DNA of 64,000 bases from Eonycteris spelaea (lineage: Eukaryota; Chordata; Mammalia; Chiroptera; Pteropodidae): assembly GCA_003508835.1 (NCBI GenBank), contig PUFA01000528.1, forward strand, positions 124,001-188,000. Reading direction: 5' to 3'. Below, piece by piece: positions 37,263-47,600 of the stretch. Each line of letters starts with the position of its first letter. Position 1 is the stretch's first letter. A program made the translations under genes and the position numbers. The notes under the pieces are model-generated. The model saw only the letters and a program-made list of their open reading frames with translations. It did no database searches and was not told where the DNA came from.

Positions 37263-38515
37263 CAACAAAAACAGGATTAATACTTTGGAAATACCACTCG
37301 CATAAAATGCCAAAATTAATATTTATTTGCTTTTTAAAATTCAACTAACTCTATTTATTAAATGGTACTAGGATTTCTATTTATTGTTACCTTTTTTTAA
37401 CAAATCATTAATGGTAACAGATGGCATTTATCCATGCTTAACATACACTACACCATCACCCAGAAAAGAACTACAATAGCTAAAATAAACACTTCTTACT
37501 ATCAGCCACCCATCTAAAATTGCTAAAATCAATTGCTAAAGTCAGTTAGATGCATTTGTATAAAATGAATTGTCCAGTATACTAAACTTATAATTATGAG
37601 ATGATGTTTAATAAACAAAGAATGCCACTACTGTGGCTTGGATCCTGAAAACACAATCAATTATGCACAATTTTTATCCATTTTTAACAAATAATCAGTA
37701 ACTAGATAAATAAAAGGACAAGGCTTAATATTTTTAAAGAGAAATGTATGCTAAAAAAAAAGAAAAAAACAGAGGAATCAACTTTCTAACTTAACATTAT
37801 TGATTAAGCCCAGATCTTCTTTTTAAACATATCGCATTTTTTTCTTTTTAATTGAATGTACAGAAGTTTTTCATATTAAATATTTATAAGTTGACATAGG
37901 AAAACACACACACACATCAAAGCATACCTGTGGCTTTTAATTGTTTAGAAAATATTAGAAATATCTCTAACTCAAGTTACTTGGGAACCATTATACTTAC
38001 ATTCAGTACAGTACAGTAAGAAGTAAAAGCAAAAACAATGTTTATTTTCCTATACACACATTAAAGCAATTATTCTAATCATACAAAGTGAAAAAATAAC
38101 TAAGCATATTTAGATTTTCCTAATAATATAAAGCTTGCGAAATAAAATATTACTGCATATTAAGTCAATTGTAGAATGTAAATATTTTAACTGTGGAATT
38201 TGAAACTTGTGCTATTTCATCTATTAGTGAAAAACACACATTCAGCATAAATTGTGTCCTGGAATTCACATTTGCATGATTGATATTCAGTAAAGTATAC
38301 AAATAGGCCAAGCATACCCCTCACTGTAGTAATAAATGTAATTTTTTTTTCTTTACTTAAATTTTCATTTAATTCAGCTTTAAAGTCACTAAAGTAATTT
38401 CTTCTGAAAATATTTTCAAGTTGTCTACACTATAAGTTCTGGATTATTTTCACGCAAATGAACGTGGACCTGTGTTTTAGAATGTTTTGAAATTTTTCAT
38501 TTCATACTTATGAGG
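36233..38515. other. Unassigned AT-rich DNA with a (CT)n microsatellite
   Basis: Apart from a (CA)n(CT)n tract at about 37192-37263, and short A- and CA-rich patches, I see no repeat family, gene or RNA. Confidence 0.5.
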
Positions 38516-38542
38516 AGTCAGTACAATACTATTGTACTGACT
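38516..38542. repeat. Perfect 12-bp inverted repeat with 3-nt loop
   Basis: The arm AGTCAGTACAAT (38516-38527) and its exact reverse complement (38531-38542) flank the loop ACT. It lies about 37 bp upstream of the start of an L1 insertion. It is outside the recognisable L1. Confidence 0.95.
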
Positions 38543-38880
38543 ATTGATACACTTATACTTTCATTAATTCATATTAAGACGTAGAAATTGAAGGGAGCAG
38601 AAGATGGCTGATGAGTTAAAAGCAGGATTCACCTCCTCCAAGCTGTTACAGTAATCCGAGTGGCAAACACGATATGATTTCTTATGTGTGTGTGTGTGGG
38701 GGGGGTGTACATAAGAATTTAAAAGTTGTATTTCTCCCTGTTGCTACTGTTGCAGTGGTCTCTCTGTGTGTGTAACCCAGATAATGCAACCCCCCCCAAA
38801 ATGTCTTAGCTACCAGAAGTGTAAGATAAACAGACACCCGTGTGGCTGGTTGATAAGACACCAAAGACGTTATCATAGAG

Positions 38881-38887
38881 TATAAAG
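38881..38887 (+). promoter_or_regulatory. LTR TATA box
   Basis: TATAAAG, about 237 bp into the solo LTR, placed as expected for the end of U3. It is a remnant, and nothing in the sequence shows current activity. Confidence 0.6.
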
Positions 38888-39122
38888 CAAAAGGGACTCT
38901 AATACAGACTTAGAGAGCGTGGTCTCTATCCTCCCAGGACTACGTTCCTCCATCTCTTGGTTCCTGACTGCTCTGCTTTGAAGAAGAGGCCTCTGCTGAT
39001 CGACCATCACAGATCGACAGCATCTGAGCCAGCATCAACCGGTCACTGCGTAATACCTGTCTTGTCTCCGCCAGCACTATTGGGTGGTCTACTAGGACTG
39101 AAATCCATCAGGATCTCGTATG

Positions 39123-39128
39123 ATTAAA
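39123..39128 (+). promoter_or_regulatory. LTR polyadenylation signal
   Basis: ATTAAA about 240 bp after the TATA box, followed by a GT-rich stretch ('TTGTGTGATGC', 'GCGTGTGTGTCG') typical of a downstream polyadenylation element. Confidence 0.6.
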
Positions 39129-39303
39129 CTTGTGTGATGCTCTGGCAACTATTTGCGTGTGTGTCGTCTTTGCTTAGTTGGTTACTCACTGGGCTCATTA
39201 TATATACGTATCTCAGACAAAGTGCTCTCTGGTGAACTTACTGGCTTGGCCTTAGGGACAAGTTGAGCCACCTGTGCACACACGTCCACGGACAAGTTGG
39301 ACA

Positions 39304-40438
39304 CAAGCTCTGCATTGAAATTACAACCAAATTGAAACGATCAACCTGGAGAATCACCTGAGGTCCAGCTGATCGTAACACCTACATCTACTAATATAAA
39401 GAAGGAGCCACATCAAAGCCTGTAGGAGGGGTAAAGTTGTGAATCCTGCTGGACCTGTACCCCAGGGTGGTGGAGGGTCACCAGAAGGGAGAGCGAGGCT
39501 GCAGAAGCTCTCTTGAAGGAGAAGGGGATCCTGGTCTCATTTGGGGGCTCACCAGCACAGAGTCCCAGCCCAGGGAATAGGAGATTTCAATAATTCTGAC
39601 TGTAAAAAAAGCCTCTGGTTGAGACAGAAGAAGACTGAAACTCCTAGATGCCCTTTTGAAGGACCCACACACAGGCTTTCTGACCTGTGGACACTCACCT
39701 GGGACACTGGTGGTGGGTCAGAGGCTCACCCAGGATTCTTTTCGAGAAAGTCTGTGTTACCTAGAGGCAGAAGGAGAGCTGGTAGGGCAGCCACCATTGT
39801 ACCTTAGTCTGACCCTCATATCGGGCAATCTACAGACCTCACAGACCTCTCCAGCTTGACAGTGCAGACCCCTCTCGCATAACTAATTCCAAAGCTCTGG
39901 CCTGAGGAGATCAGCCTTTCCCACCCAACCCTCAGATCGCCCTGGGCTTTTGTTGCTCCATGGCTGCCACGCCCTGCGCCTATTCAGGGAAGAGCTTTCC
40001 CAGCTGGCAACCAGTGCTGTGAGTACGCATTTCAGAAATAGTCACAGGCAGACCACTGCTGCCTGCACGAGCTGCAATATCTCTTGAGGGGATCACAGGG
40101 GTCAGTATTGGCCTGACGGCCATTGACTCCCTGAGCTCTTGCCCCATCCAATAAACAAAGTGTTCCCTGCACGTTGATGGGCAGCTGCCTCTGGCCTGCA
40201 GTGGCACATACAGGCCTGAAGTGGGCAGCAGCTAACCTTGCTTGACTGCAAACTTCTACAGGGAGCCACAGGGACAACACCGGCATGTAAAGTGACACTG
40301 CAGTGGCAAGAGGAAATTGACTCAGTAGATCCAGGAGACTCCCAGGGTCCTACGACATTCAACATGCAGATCAGGGAGAATGTGCTATTGGGCCACACAG
40401 GACACCTTCCACATTAGGCATCTGGCCAAGGCCGAAAG
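39304..40438 (+). promoter_or_regulatory. L1 5' UTR (internal promoter region), second part
   Basis: A GC-richer, CpG-containing stretch resuming after the LTR: 'GAAATTACAACCAAATTGAA', 'GAGAATCACCTGAGGTCCAG', 'GAAGGAGCCACATC', 'CCAGGGTGGTGGAGGGTCAC', 'GGCTGCAGAAGCTCTCTTG', 'CTCACCTGGGACACTGGTG'. In live L1s this region holds the sense promoter. Here it is decayed and physically separated from the first 50 bases by the LTR. Confidence 0.8.
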
Positions 40439-41416
40439 ATGAAACAAATATTCCTGGCACATAGAAATGAACACAGAGAGGCTAATAAAATGAGAAAACA
40501 AAGAAACACGCCACAAATGAAACAACAAGAGAAAGCTCCAGAAAATAAGCTAAATGAAGTGGACACAAGCAACCTACCAGAGACAGATTTCAAAATAATG
40601 GTTATAAACCCAATGAACTTATGGGGAGAATGGATGAGCACAATGAGAACCTCAACAGAGAGATAGTAAGCATAAAAAAAGGACATAGAAACCATAAAAA
40701 GGGACCAGACAAAAATGAAGAATACAATAACTGAAATGAAGAATACACTAGAAGGATTCAACAGTAGATTTGATGAAGCAAAATATTGAATCAGCTAACT
40801 GGAAGACAAGGTAGCAGAATACACCCAATCAGAACGATAAAAAGAAAAAAGAATTTTTAAAAATGAGTATAGTTTAAGAGACCTCAGGAACAACATGAAG
40901 CATAATAATATGTGGGTCATAGTAGTACCTGAAGGAGAAGAGAGAGAACAAGGGATTGAACTCTGTTTGAAGAAATAATGACAGAAAATTCCCTACCCTG
41001 GCAAAGGAACTATACATACAAACTCAGGAAGCACAAAGAGTCTCAAACAAGAGGAATTCAAATAGACACACACTAAGACACATTGCAATTAAAATGCCAA
41101 AGATCAAAGACAAAGAAAGAATGTTAAAGCAGCAAGATAAAGGCAGCTAGTTACTTACAAGGATACCCCCATAAAAATGTCTACTGATTTTTTTTTAACA
41201 GAAACTAAGCAGGCCAGAGGGACTACTATGAAATATTCAAAGTTATGAAAAATAAGAATCTACAACCAGGAATACTCTACCCAGCAAGGTTTTCAATTAA
41301 ATGAAAGGTGAGATAAATAGCTTTCCAAAAAGGAATAAAAGCTTAAGGAATTCTTCACCAACAAGCCAGTACTACAAGAAATGTTAAAAGGACTTCTGCA
41401 AAAAGAGGAGGGGTAA
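40439..41416 (+). pseudogene. L1 ORF1p, disabled
   Basis: RNA-binding ORF1 protein remnant. The ATG at 40439 opens 75 codons ('ENKLNEVDTSNLPETDFKIM' in the N-terminal part) before a TAG. Later homology includes the coiled-coil region, an RRM-like region ('LRNNMKHNNMWVIVVPEGEE' in a shifted frame) and the C-terminal '...NSSPTSQYYKKC.'-type end in decayed form. It closes at TAA 41414-41416. The nominal length of 326 codons is the family norm, and start and stop are in the same nominal frame. Internal stops and indels abolish the product. Confidence 0.8.
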
Positions 41417-41430
41417 AAATAAATATTAAA

Positions 41431-44400
41431 ATGTCAGTAACTATGTACCTATCAGTAATCACTTTAAATGTAAATGAATTAAATACTCCAATCAAAAGAC
41501 GTAGGGTAGCTGAATGGATAAGAAAAGACCCACGTATATGCTGTCTACAAGAGATCCACTTCAGACCAAATGACACAGACTGAAAGTAAAGAGATGGAAA
41601 ATGATGTTTTGTGCAAACAGAAATTAAAAAAAAAAAAAGCCAGCGTAGTGATGCTTAGATAAAATAGATTTTAACACAAAGGCTATAATAAGAAACAAAA
41701 AAGGGCATTAAAATAATGATAACCAAATCAATAAATTAAAAGGACATAACCCTAGTAAACATATATGCTCCCAAAATAGGAGCACCTACGTACATAAAGT
41801 AATTATTGACTGACATAAAAGGAGAGGTCAATAGCAATGCACTCACAGTAGGAGACTTTAACACCCCATTGAAACCAATGGACAGATCTTCCAGGCAAAG
41901 AACCAACAAGGAAACAATAGGCCTAAAAGACACTTTAGACCAAATGCATTTAATAGACAGTTTCAGAGAAATTTACCCCAAAGCAGCAAAGTATACGGTC
42001 TTCTTAACTGCACATGGAACATTTGCCAAGATAGACCACATATTAGAACACAAAATGAGTCATAATAAATTTAAGAAGATTGAAATAATATCAACTGTTT
42101 CTCCAATCACAACCGTATGAAATTAAAATTCAACTACAAGAAAAAAACTGGAAAATACACAAAATGAATGGAGGCGGAATAACATGCTGCTAAACAATGA
42201 ATGGGTTAACAATGAGATCAAGGAAGAAATCAAAAGATACCTAAAGACAAATGAAAATGAAAACACAACAACTCAAAATCTAAGGGACACAGACAAGCAG
42301 TTCTAAGAGGGAATTCATAGCAAAACAGCCTTACTTAAGGAACAAGAAAAAGTTCAAATAAGCAATCTAACCTTACACTTAAAAGAACTAGAAAAAGAAC
42401 AGCAAACAAAGCCTGAAGTAAATAGAAGGAAGGAAATAATAAAGATTAGAGTATAAATAAATGAAATAGAGTCTAGAAAAACAATACAAGAGATCAATGA
42501 ACCAAGAACTAGTTCTTGAAAGGGTAAGCAAAATTGACAGATCCGTAGCCAGTTTCATCAAGGAAAAAAGTGAGAAGACTCATAAATAAAATTGAAGTAA
42601 AAGAGGAGAAATAACTATGGACTCCACAGAAATACAAATAATCATAAGAAAATACTACAAGCAATTATATGCCAACAAATTGGACAATCTGGAAAAAAAT
42701 GGACACATTCCTAGAAACATACAATCTCCAAGACTGAGTCAAGAAAAAACAGAAAATTCGAATCAACTGATTACCACCAATGAAACAGAATTGGTAATCA
42801 AAACCTCCCCTAAAACAAAAATGCTAGACAAGATGACTTCATAGGCAAATTTACCAAACATTCAAAGAATTGACACCTATTCTCAAACTATTCCAAAAAA
42901 TTCAAGAAGAGAAAAAGGCTCCCAAACTCTTTTTATGAGGTCACCATTGCCTTCATTCTAAAACCAGAGACATTACAAAAAAATAAAACTATAAGCCTAT
43001 ATTTTCTTATGAACATTGATACAAAAATCCTCAAAAAAAATTTTAGCAAACCAAATTCAGCAATACATTAAAAATATCATACACTATGATCAAGTTGGAT
43101 TTATTCCTGGGATGCAAGTTTGGTACAATATCTGCAAATCAATTAATGTGATACACCGCATTGTCAAAGTGAAAGATAAAAAACCACATGATCATTTAAA
43201 TAGATTTAGAAAAAGTGTTCAACAAAATCCAGCAACAATTTTTGATAAAAACTCTCAGCTAAGTTGGAATAGAGGGAACATACCTCAACATAATAAAGGT
43301 CATATATGACAAATCTATAGCTAACATCAATCTTAATGGGCAAAGGCTAAAAGTGCTTTCCTTAAGATTGAGAACAAGATAAGGATGCCCACTTACATCA
43401 CTCGTCTACAACATTGTATTGAAAGTCTTAGCTACAGTAATCAGACAAGAAAGAGAAGTAAAAGGAATCCAAATTGGAAAGGAAGAAATAAAACTCTTGT
43501 TATTTGATGATGACATGATACGACATATAGACAACCATAAGGATTCCACCAAAAAACTGTAGAACTAATCAATGAATTCAGTAAAGTAGCAGGTTACAAA
43601 ATAAATATTCAGAAGTCAGTGCCATTTTTATACACCAAAGATGAACTTTCGGAAAGAGAAATTAAGAGAGCAACCCATTTACAATTGCATCGAAAACAAC
43701 GAAATACCTGGAAATCAAATTAACCAAGGAGGTAAAAGACCTGTTCTCAGAAAATTGTAAGTCATTGAAAAAAAAAATGAAGATACAAATAAATGGAAGG
43801 ATATACCATGCTCATGGGTAGGAAGAATCAATATCATTAAATGGCCGTACTACCAAAGCAATATATAGGTTCAATGCAGTCCCTATTAACATACCAATGG
43901 CATGTTTCAGAGAGCCAAAAAGAAATCATAAAATACATATGAAAGAAACCAGAAAAGACACCGAATAGCCACAGCAATCTTGAGAAAGAACAAAGTTGGA
44001 AATATCACACTACCTGATATCAAACTATACTACAAGTCTACAATAATCAAAAGAGTACTGTACTGGCATAAAACCAGATACATTGATCAATGGAACAGAA
44101 TAGAGAGCCTAGAAATAAATCCATGCCTATATCTTCACTTAATATATGACAAAGGAGGTAAGAATATACAATGGGGTAAAGAGGTAAAGACAGTCTCTTC
44201 AATAAATGGTGTTGGAAAAATTGGACAGATACATGCAAAAAAAAAAAAACTGGACACTTTCTTACACTGTATATAAGAATAGACACTCAATATGGATTAA
44301 AGACTTAAATGTAAGACCCAAAACCATAAATCTTCTAGAAGAAAATATAAGCAGTAAACTCTCTGATATTCCTAACAGTAATTTCTTTTCAGATATATAT

Positions 44401-45270
44401 ATCTCCCCAAGCAAGGGAAACAAAAGAAAAAATAAATAAACAAATGAGACTACATCAAACTAAAAAGCTTCTGCTCAGCAAAAGAAACCGTCAACAAGGC
44501 AGAGAGGTAAAAAGACAACCATTGCAATGGGAAAATATATTTTCAGTCAACGCCTCCGATAAGGGCCTAATATCTAAAATATACAAAGAACTTATATGAC
44601 TCAATAACAACAACAAAAAAATAAATGATCCAATCAAAAATGGGCAGAGGACCTGAACAGACAATTTCCTAGAGGACATACAAATGGCCTACAAACATAT
44701 GAAAAGATGCTTAACATCGCTAGCTGTTAGGGAAAATGCAAATCAAAACCACAATGATATACTATCTCAAACCTGTTAGAATAGCTATAATCAACAGGAC
44801 AAGTAATAACAAATGTTGGTGGGGATGCAGAGAAAAGGGAACCCTCATACATTGTTGGTGGGATTGCAAATTGGTATAGCCACTATGGAAAATAGTCTGG
44901 AGGTTTCTCAAAAAATGAAAAATGGATATGACTTTTGACCCAGCAATTGCATTTCTGGGTATTTATCCAAAGAAAACCAAAATAATAATTTTAAAGATCT
45001 ATGTACCCCAATATTCATGGCAGCACAATTTACAATATCCAAGATATGAAAGCAACCTAAATGCCCATCAACAGATGACTGGATAAAGAAGCTATGGTTC
45101 ATATATGCAAATGTTACTCAGTCATTAAAAACAATGAAATCCTACCATTTGCAACTATATGAATGTACCTAGAAGTTATTATGCTGAGTGAAATGAGTCA
45201 GATAGAGAAAGATAAATACCATATGATTTCACTTATATGTGGAATTGAAGGAACAAAAATAACAAACTAA
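41431..45270 (+). pseudogene. L1 ORF2p (endonuclease-RT), disabled
   Basis: The ATG at 41431 begins 'MSVTMYLSVITLNVNELN', then 'RRRVAEWIRKDPRICCLQEI' (endonuclease; the usual QETH is QEIH). The frame at 41806-42120 carries 'GDFNTPLKPMDRSSRQRTNK' and 'KIDHILEHKMSHNKFKKIEI', the later endonuclease part. The RT part carries '[14 protein letters not shown]' (43016 frame), and the catalytic box is FDDD at 43503-43514 where L1 normally has FADD. The C-terminal frames (43980, 44206) carry '[20 protein letters not shown]' and 'IKDLNVRPKTINLLEENI'. Stop is at 45268-45270. The nominal length, 1280 codons, equals an intact ORF2, so indels nearly cancel. It is not functional. Confidence 0.85.
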
Positions 45271-45549
45271 TTAAAAACGGACTCACAAATATAGAGGACA
45301 ATTTGGTGATGGACAGAGGGGAAGGGAGGTTGGGGAGCTGGGAGAATGAGGTGAAGGGTTAAAGAAGTACAAATTAGTAGTTGAAAGATAGTCACAAGGA
45401 TGGGGAGCATGGAATAGAGAATACAGTTAGTATTAATATATTAGCTATGTGAAAAACGAAGAAGAGAAGGAGCAATTAGGGGGGATTGTTTATAAACTAT
45501 ATAAATTACTTACCAATGTATTGTATACTTGAAAACTAATAAAAAAAAA
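45271..45549 (+). other. L1 3' UTR and poly-A end
   Basis: A G-rich stretch ('GGGGAAGGGAGGTTGGGGAG', 45318-45337), typical of L1 3' UTRs, then 'GTACAAATTAGTAGTTGAAA' and an abbreviated terminal block ending in AATAAAAAAAAAG. It is shorter than the type seen near 1.9 and 36.1 kb. Confidence 0.8.
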
Positions 45550-45562
45550 GAAGTAAAAATTA

Positions 45563-45719
45563 TGTTCTTTTAGTGACAAAGGTACATTAATACTATAAAT
45601 AATGTCCATGACCTTTGGAAATTATTTTAAGAGGGTAAAATTATAGACACACATATGTTCATTCGTATGAGGTAAATCATCCTTCTAGGAAATTAAGTAG
45701 TTCTCCTGAAAGCATCAGT
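45563..45719. other. Unassigned AT-rich intergenic DNA
   Basis: Short interval between two L1-type elements, nothing recognised. Confidence 0.5.
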
Positions 45720-47600
45720 TCTCATGGCGAAGATCTGGGAAGATTACCTCATGGCTTTGTCAGAAGAGAGGAAGAGGTATCTTTCTGAAATACATTGGGA
45801 TTCTTCTCCATAACAAAAGCCTATTCTCCATGGGAAAAGACTTTACTAAAGTCTTATCTCTGCTGGAGAAAGAAATTTCTTCCACTCCAGTCCCCTCTAG
45901 CCTTCCTGTCTCACCTGAGCAGTTAGTGGGGGGAGCTATTCCACTTAAGAAACACTTGTGATCATCACAGCCCTCGGATACGAACCTTCTAAAAAGACTA
46001 AAATTTATACCTGTTTATAGAATGTTTCCACTCCTCCATACATTACCAGTACAACCAACAATATTTGAAATAGTTTAGTAAAATATTATTGGATTATAGC
46101 TGAAAGAGTTGCAAGACAGATTCTTAAGGAGAAGTACCTAGGGAAGCCCAGTGTTAATAGAGACAAAAACTTTAGTGGAATTTGAAGCCTCTGGAACCTA
46201 CAGGTACAGCAGATATTAAACACAGACTAAATCCTAAGCAGATTAATATAAATTCTTATGATAAAGCTTATTTACCTCAGTTTCTATTACCCAATACTAA
46301 AAGTCTAGCTTTTAACAGGAAATAACAAATGTATGCCAAAAGGCAAGCGAAAACATAGTCTGCAGAGACCAAGAAATCATTAAAACCAGACTCAGATGTG
46401 ACGCAGATGTTGAAATTGTCTATCAAGAAGTATAAAATAACTATGATTAATATATTAAGAATTCTAATGAAATAAAGTAGACAATATGCAAAAACAAATG
46501 GATCTTGAAAATAGAGAGATACAAACTCTAAGAAAAATCAAAAGGAAATGATATAGATCAAAAACACTGTAACAGATATGAAGAATGCCTTTGATGGCCT
46601 GATCAGTAATCTGGACATGGCTGAAAAAGAATCAGTGAATCTGAAGATTTGGCAATAAGAATTTCCTAAAAATTAAAAGAGAAAACAAAGAAAAAAAATA
46701 GAGATGCCTGGAGCATATTGTAGCATAAAAAATTAAGGACATCTGTGGCTCAAAAAGTGACAATGATGAGTATATAAAAGGGATGCAAAAGCCAACTTTA
46801 AAGAGCTCTTAATGGCCAAAGATGGAATGATTTGAACAACAAAATAAAATAATATTGATCTATAACCTAAGGAACAAATTAAATTTCCATGAGTGAATAC
46901 TGATACAAATAAAGGATTGAATATATATGAACAGGGGAGTTGAGACAAATTTTTTATAGAGAAAAATTCCAAATAATTTATGTAGGCACTCTGCATCAAA
47001 GTAGAACATAATTCCCCAATCCTGAAGTGTGGGCTGACCAGAGCATAATAATGGAATAAAAGAATAACTTTATAATAAATAAATCTGACAAATACTACCT
47101 TGGTCAAGTGATCAAGGCTAACATCATCAGTGGTAAATCATGCAGACAATGTGTAATCTGGGTAAGATATGATGGCTACTAATACTTCCCTCTGTAGTCC
47201 TTCTTCCTTAAATCCCATCAACTCATTCCAATTATGAGAAAATCATCAGAGAAATCTAAATTGTGAGACACTACAAAATATCTGAACAATAATTCTCAAA
47301 ATCTTATCAAAAACAAAGAACACCTGAGAAACCATTATTGCCAAGAGAAGCCTAAAGACTAAATGCAGTGTGATATCTCTAATTGGATCTTAGACCAGAA
47401 AAGAACATGAGGTTAAAAACTGAGGAAATCTGAATAAAGTGTGGATAATAATGTATTAATATTGATTTATTAATTATAACAAATGTGCTATACAAATATC
47501 AGAAGTTGGTGCAGGGTATATAGGAACTCTCTGTTCTATTTTAGCAATAATCCTATAATTCTAAAAAAATCTCTAAAATAAAAGTTGATGTAAAAAATTA
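45720..47600 (+). mobile_element. Ancient L1ME-type element without ORF2
   Basis: A 5' UTR-like part (about 45720-46330; 'TTGAAGCCTCTGGAACCTAC', 'AGGTACAGCAGATATTAAAC') leads into ORF1 sequence (46340-46720; 'AAAATAACTATGATTAATAT', 'GTAGACAATATGCAAAAACA', 'AACAGATATGAAGAATGCCT', 'CAGTAATCTGGACATGGCTG'). It then passes directly into an L1M/L1ME 3' UTR (46760-47600; 'GAGGAAATCTGAATAAAGTG', 'AATATTGATTTATTAATTAT', 'ATATAGGAACTCTCTGTTCT', terminal 'CTCTAAAATAAAAGTTGATG'). No endonuclease or RT sequence is present. It is highly decayed. A join of two separate fragments is an alternative to one deleted element. Confidence 0.7.

Larger units (their letters stand above)
38639..39308 (+). mobile_element. 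Solo LTR of an endogenous retrovirus, with CAAGC target duplication
   Basis: The LTR at 38644-39303 (660 bp) starts TGTTACAG and ends TTGGACA, with the canonical TG...CA ends. It is flanked by CAAGC at 38639-38643 and 39304-39308. Deleting the LTR and one CAAGC restores an L1 5' UTR that lines up without a gap over 32 positions against the uninterrupted L1 5' UTR on the minus strand near 10.7 kb. Inside are a TATAAAG at 38881, a GC-richer transcribed part, and an ATTAAA polyadenylation signal at 39123-39128. These suggest U3 to about 38910, R to about 39145, then U5. No gag, pol or env sequence is present, so it is a recombined solo LTR. A 5-bp duplication occurs in several retroviral classes, so the family is undetermined. 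The orientation (+) follows from TATA and polyA order. Confidence 0.88.
38579..45562 (+). mobile_element. Near full-length L1, sense, interrupted by a solo LTR
   Basis: The element begins near 38590 with 'GAGCAGAAGATGGCTGATG'. Its 5' UTR is split by a 660-bp LTR at 38644-39303, resumes at 39304 and continues to about 40438. ORF1 spans 40439-41416 and ORF2 41431-45270. A short 3' UTR ends in 'GAAAACTAATAAAAAAAAA' near 45549. Removing the LTR leaves about 6.3 kb, a full-length L1. Sequences at 38579-38591 and 45550-45562 agree at 10 of 13 positions, a candidate target-site duplication. Its 5' UTR is homologous to the antisense 5' UTR at 9.3-10.7 kb. Confidence 0.9.

Noticed and set aside
39478..40398. 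Cys-rich minus-strand and Gly/Arg-rich plus-strand frames.
   Set aside because: They lie in the L1 5' UTR and reflect GC content.
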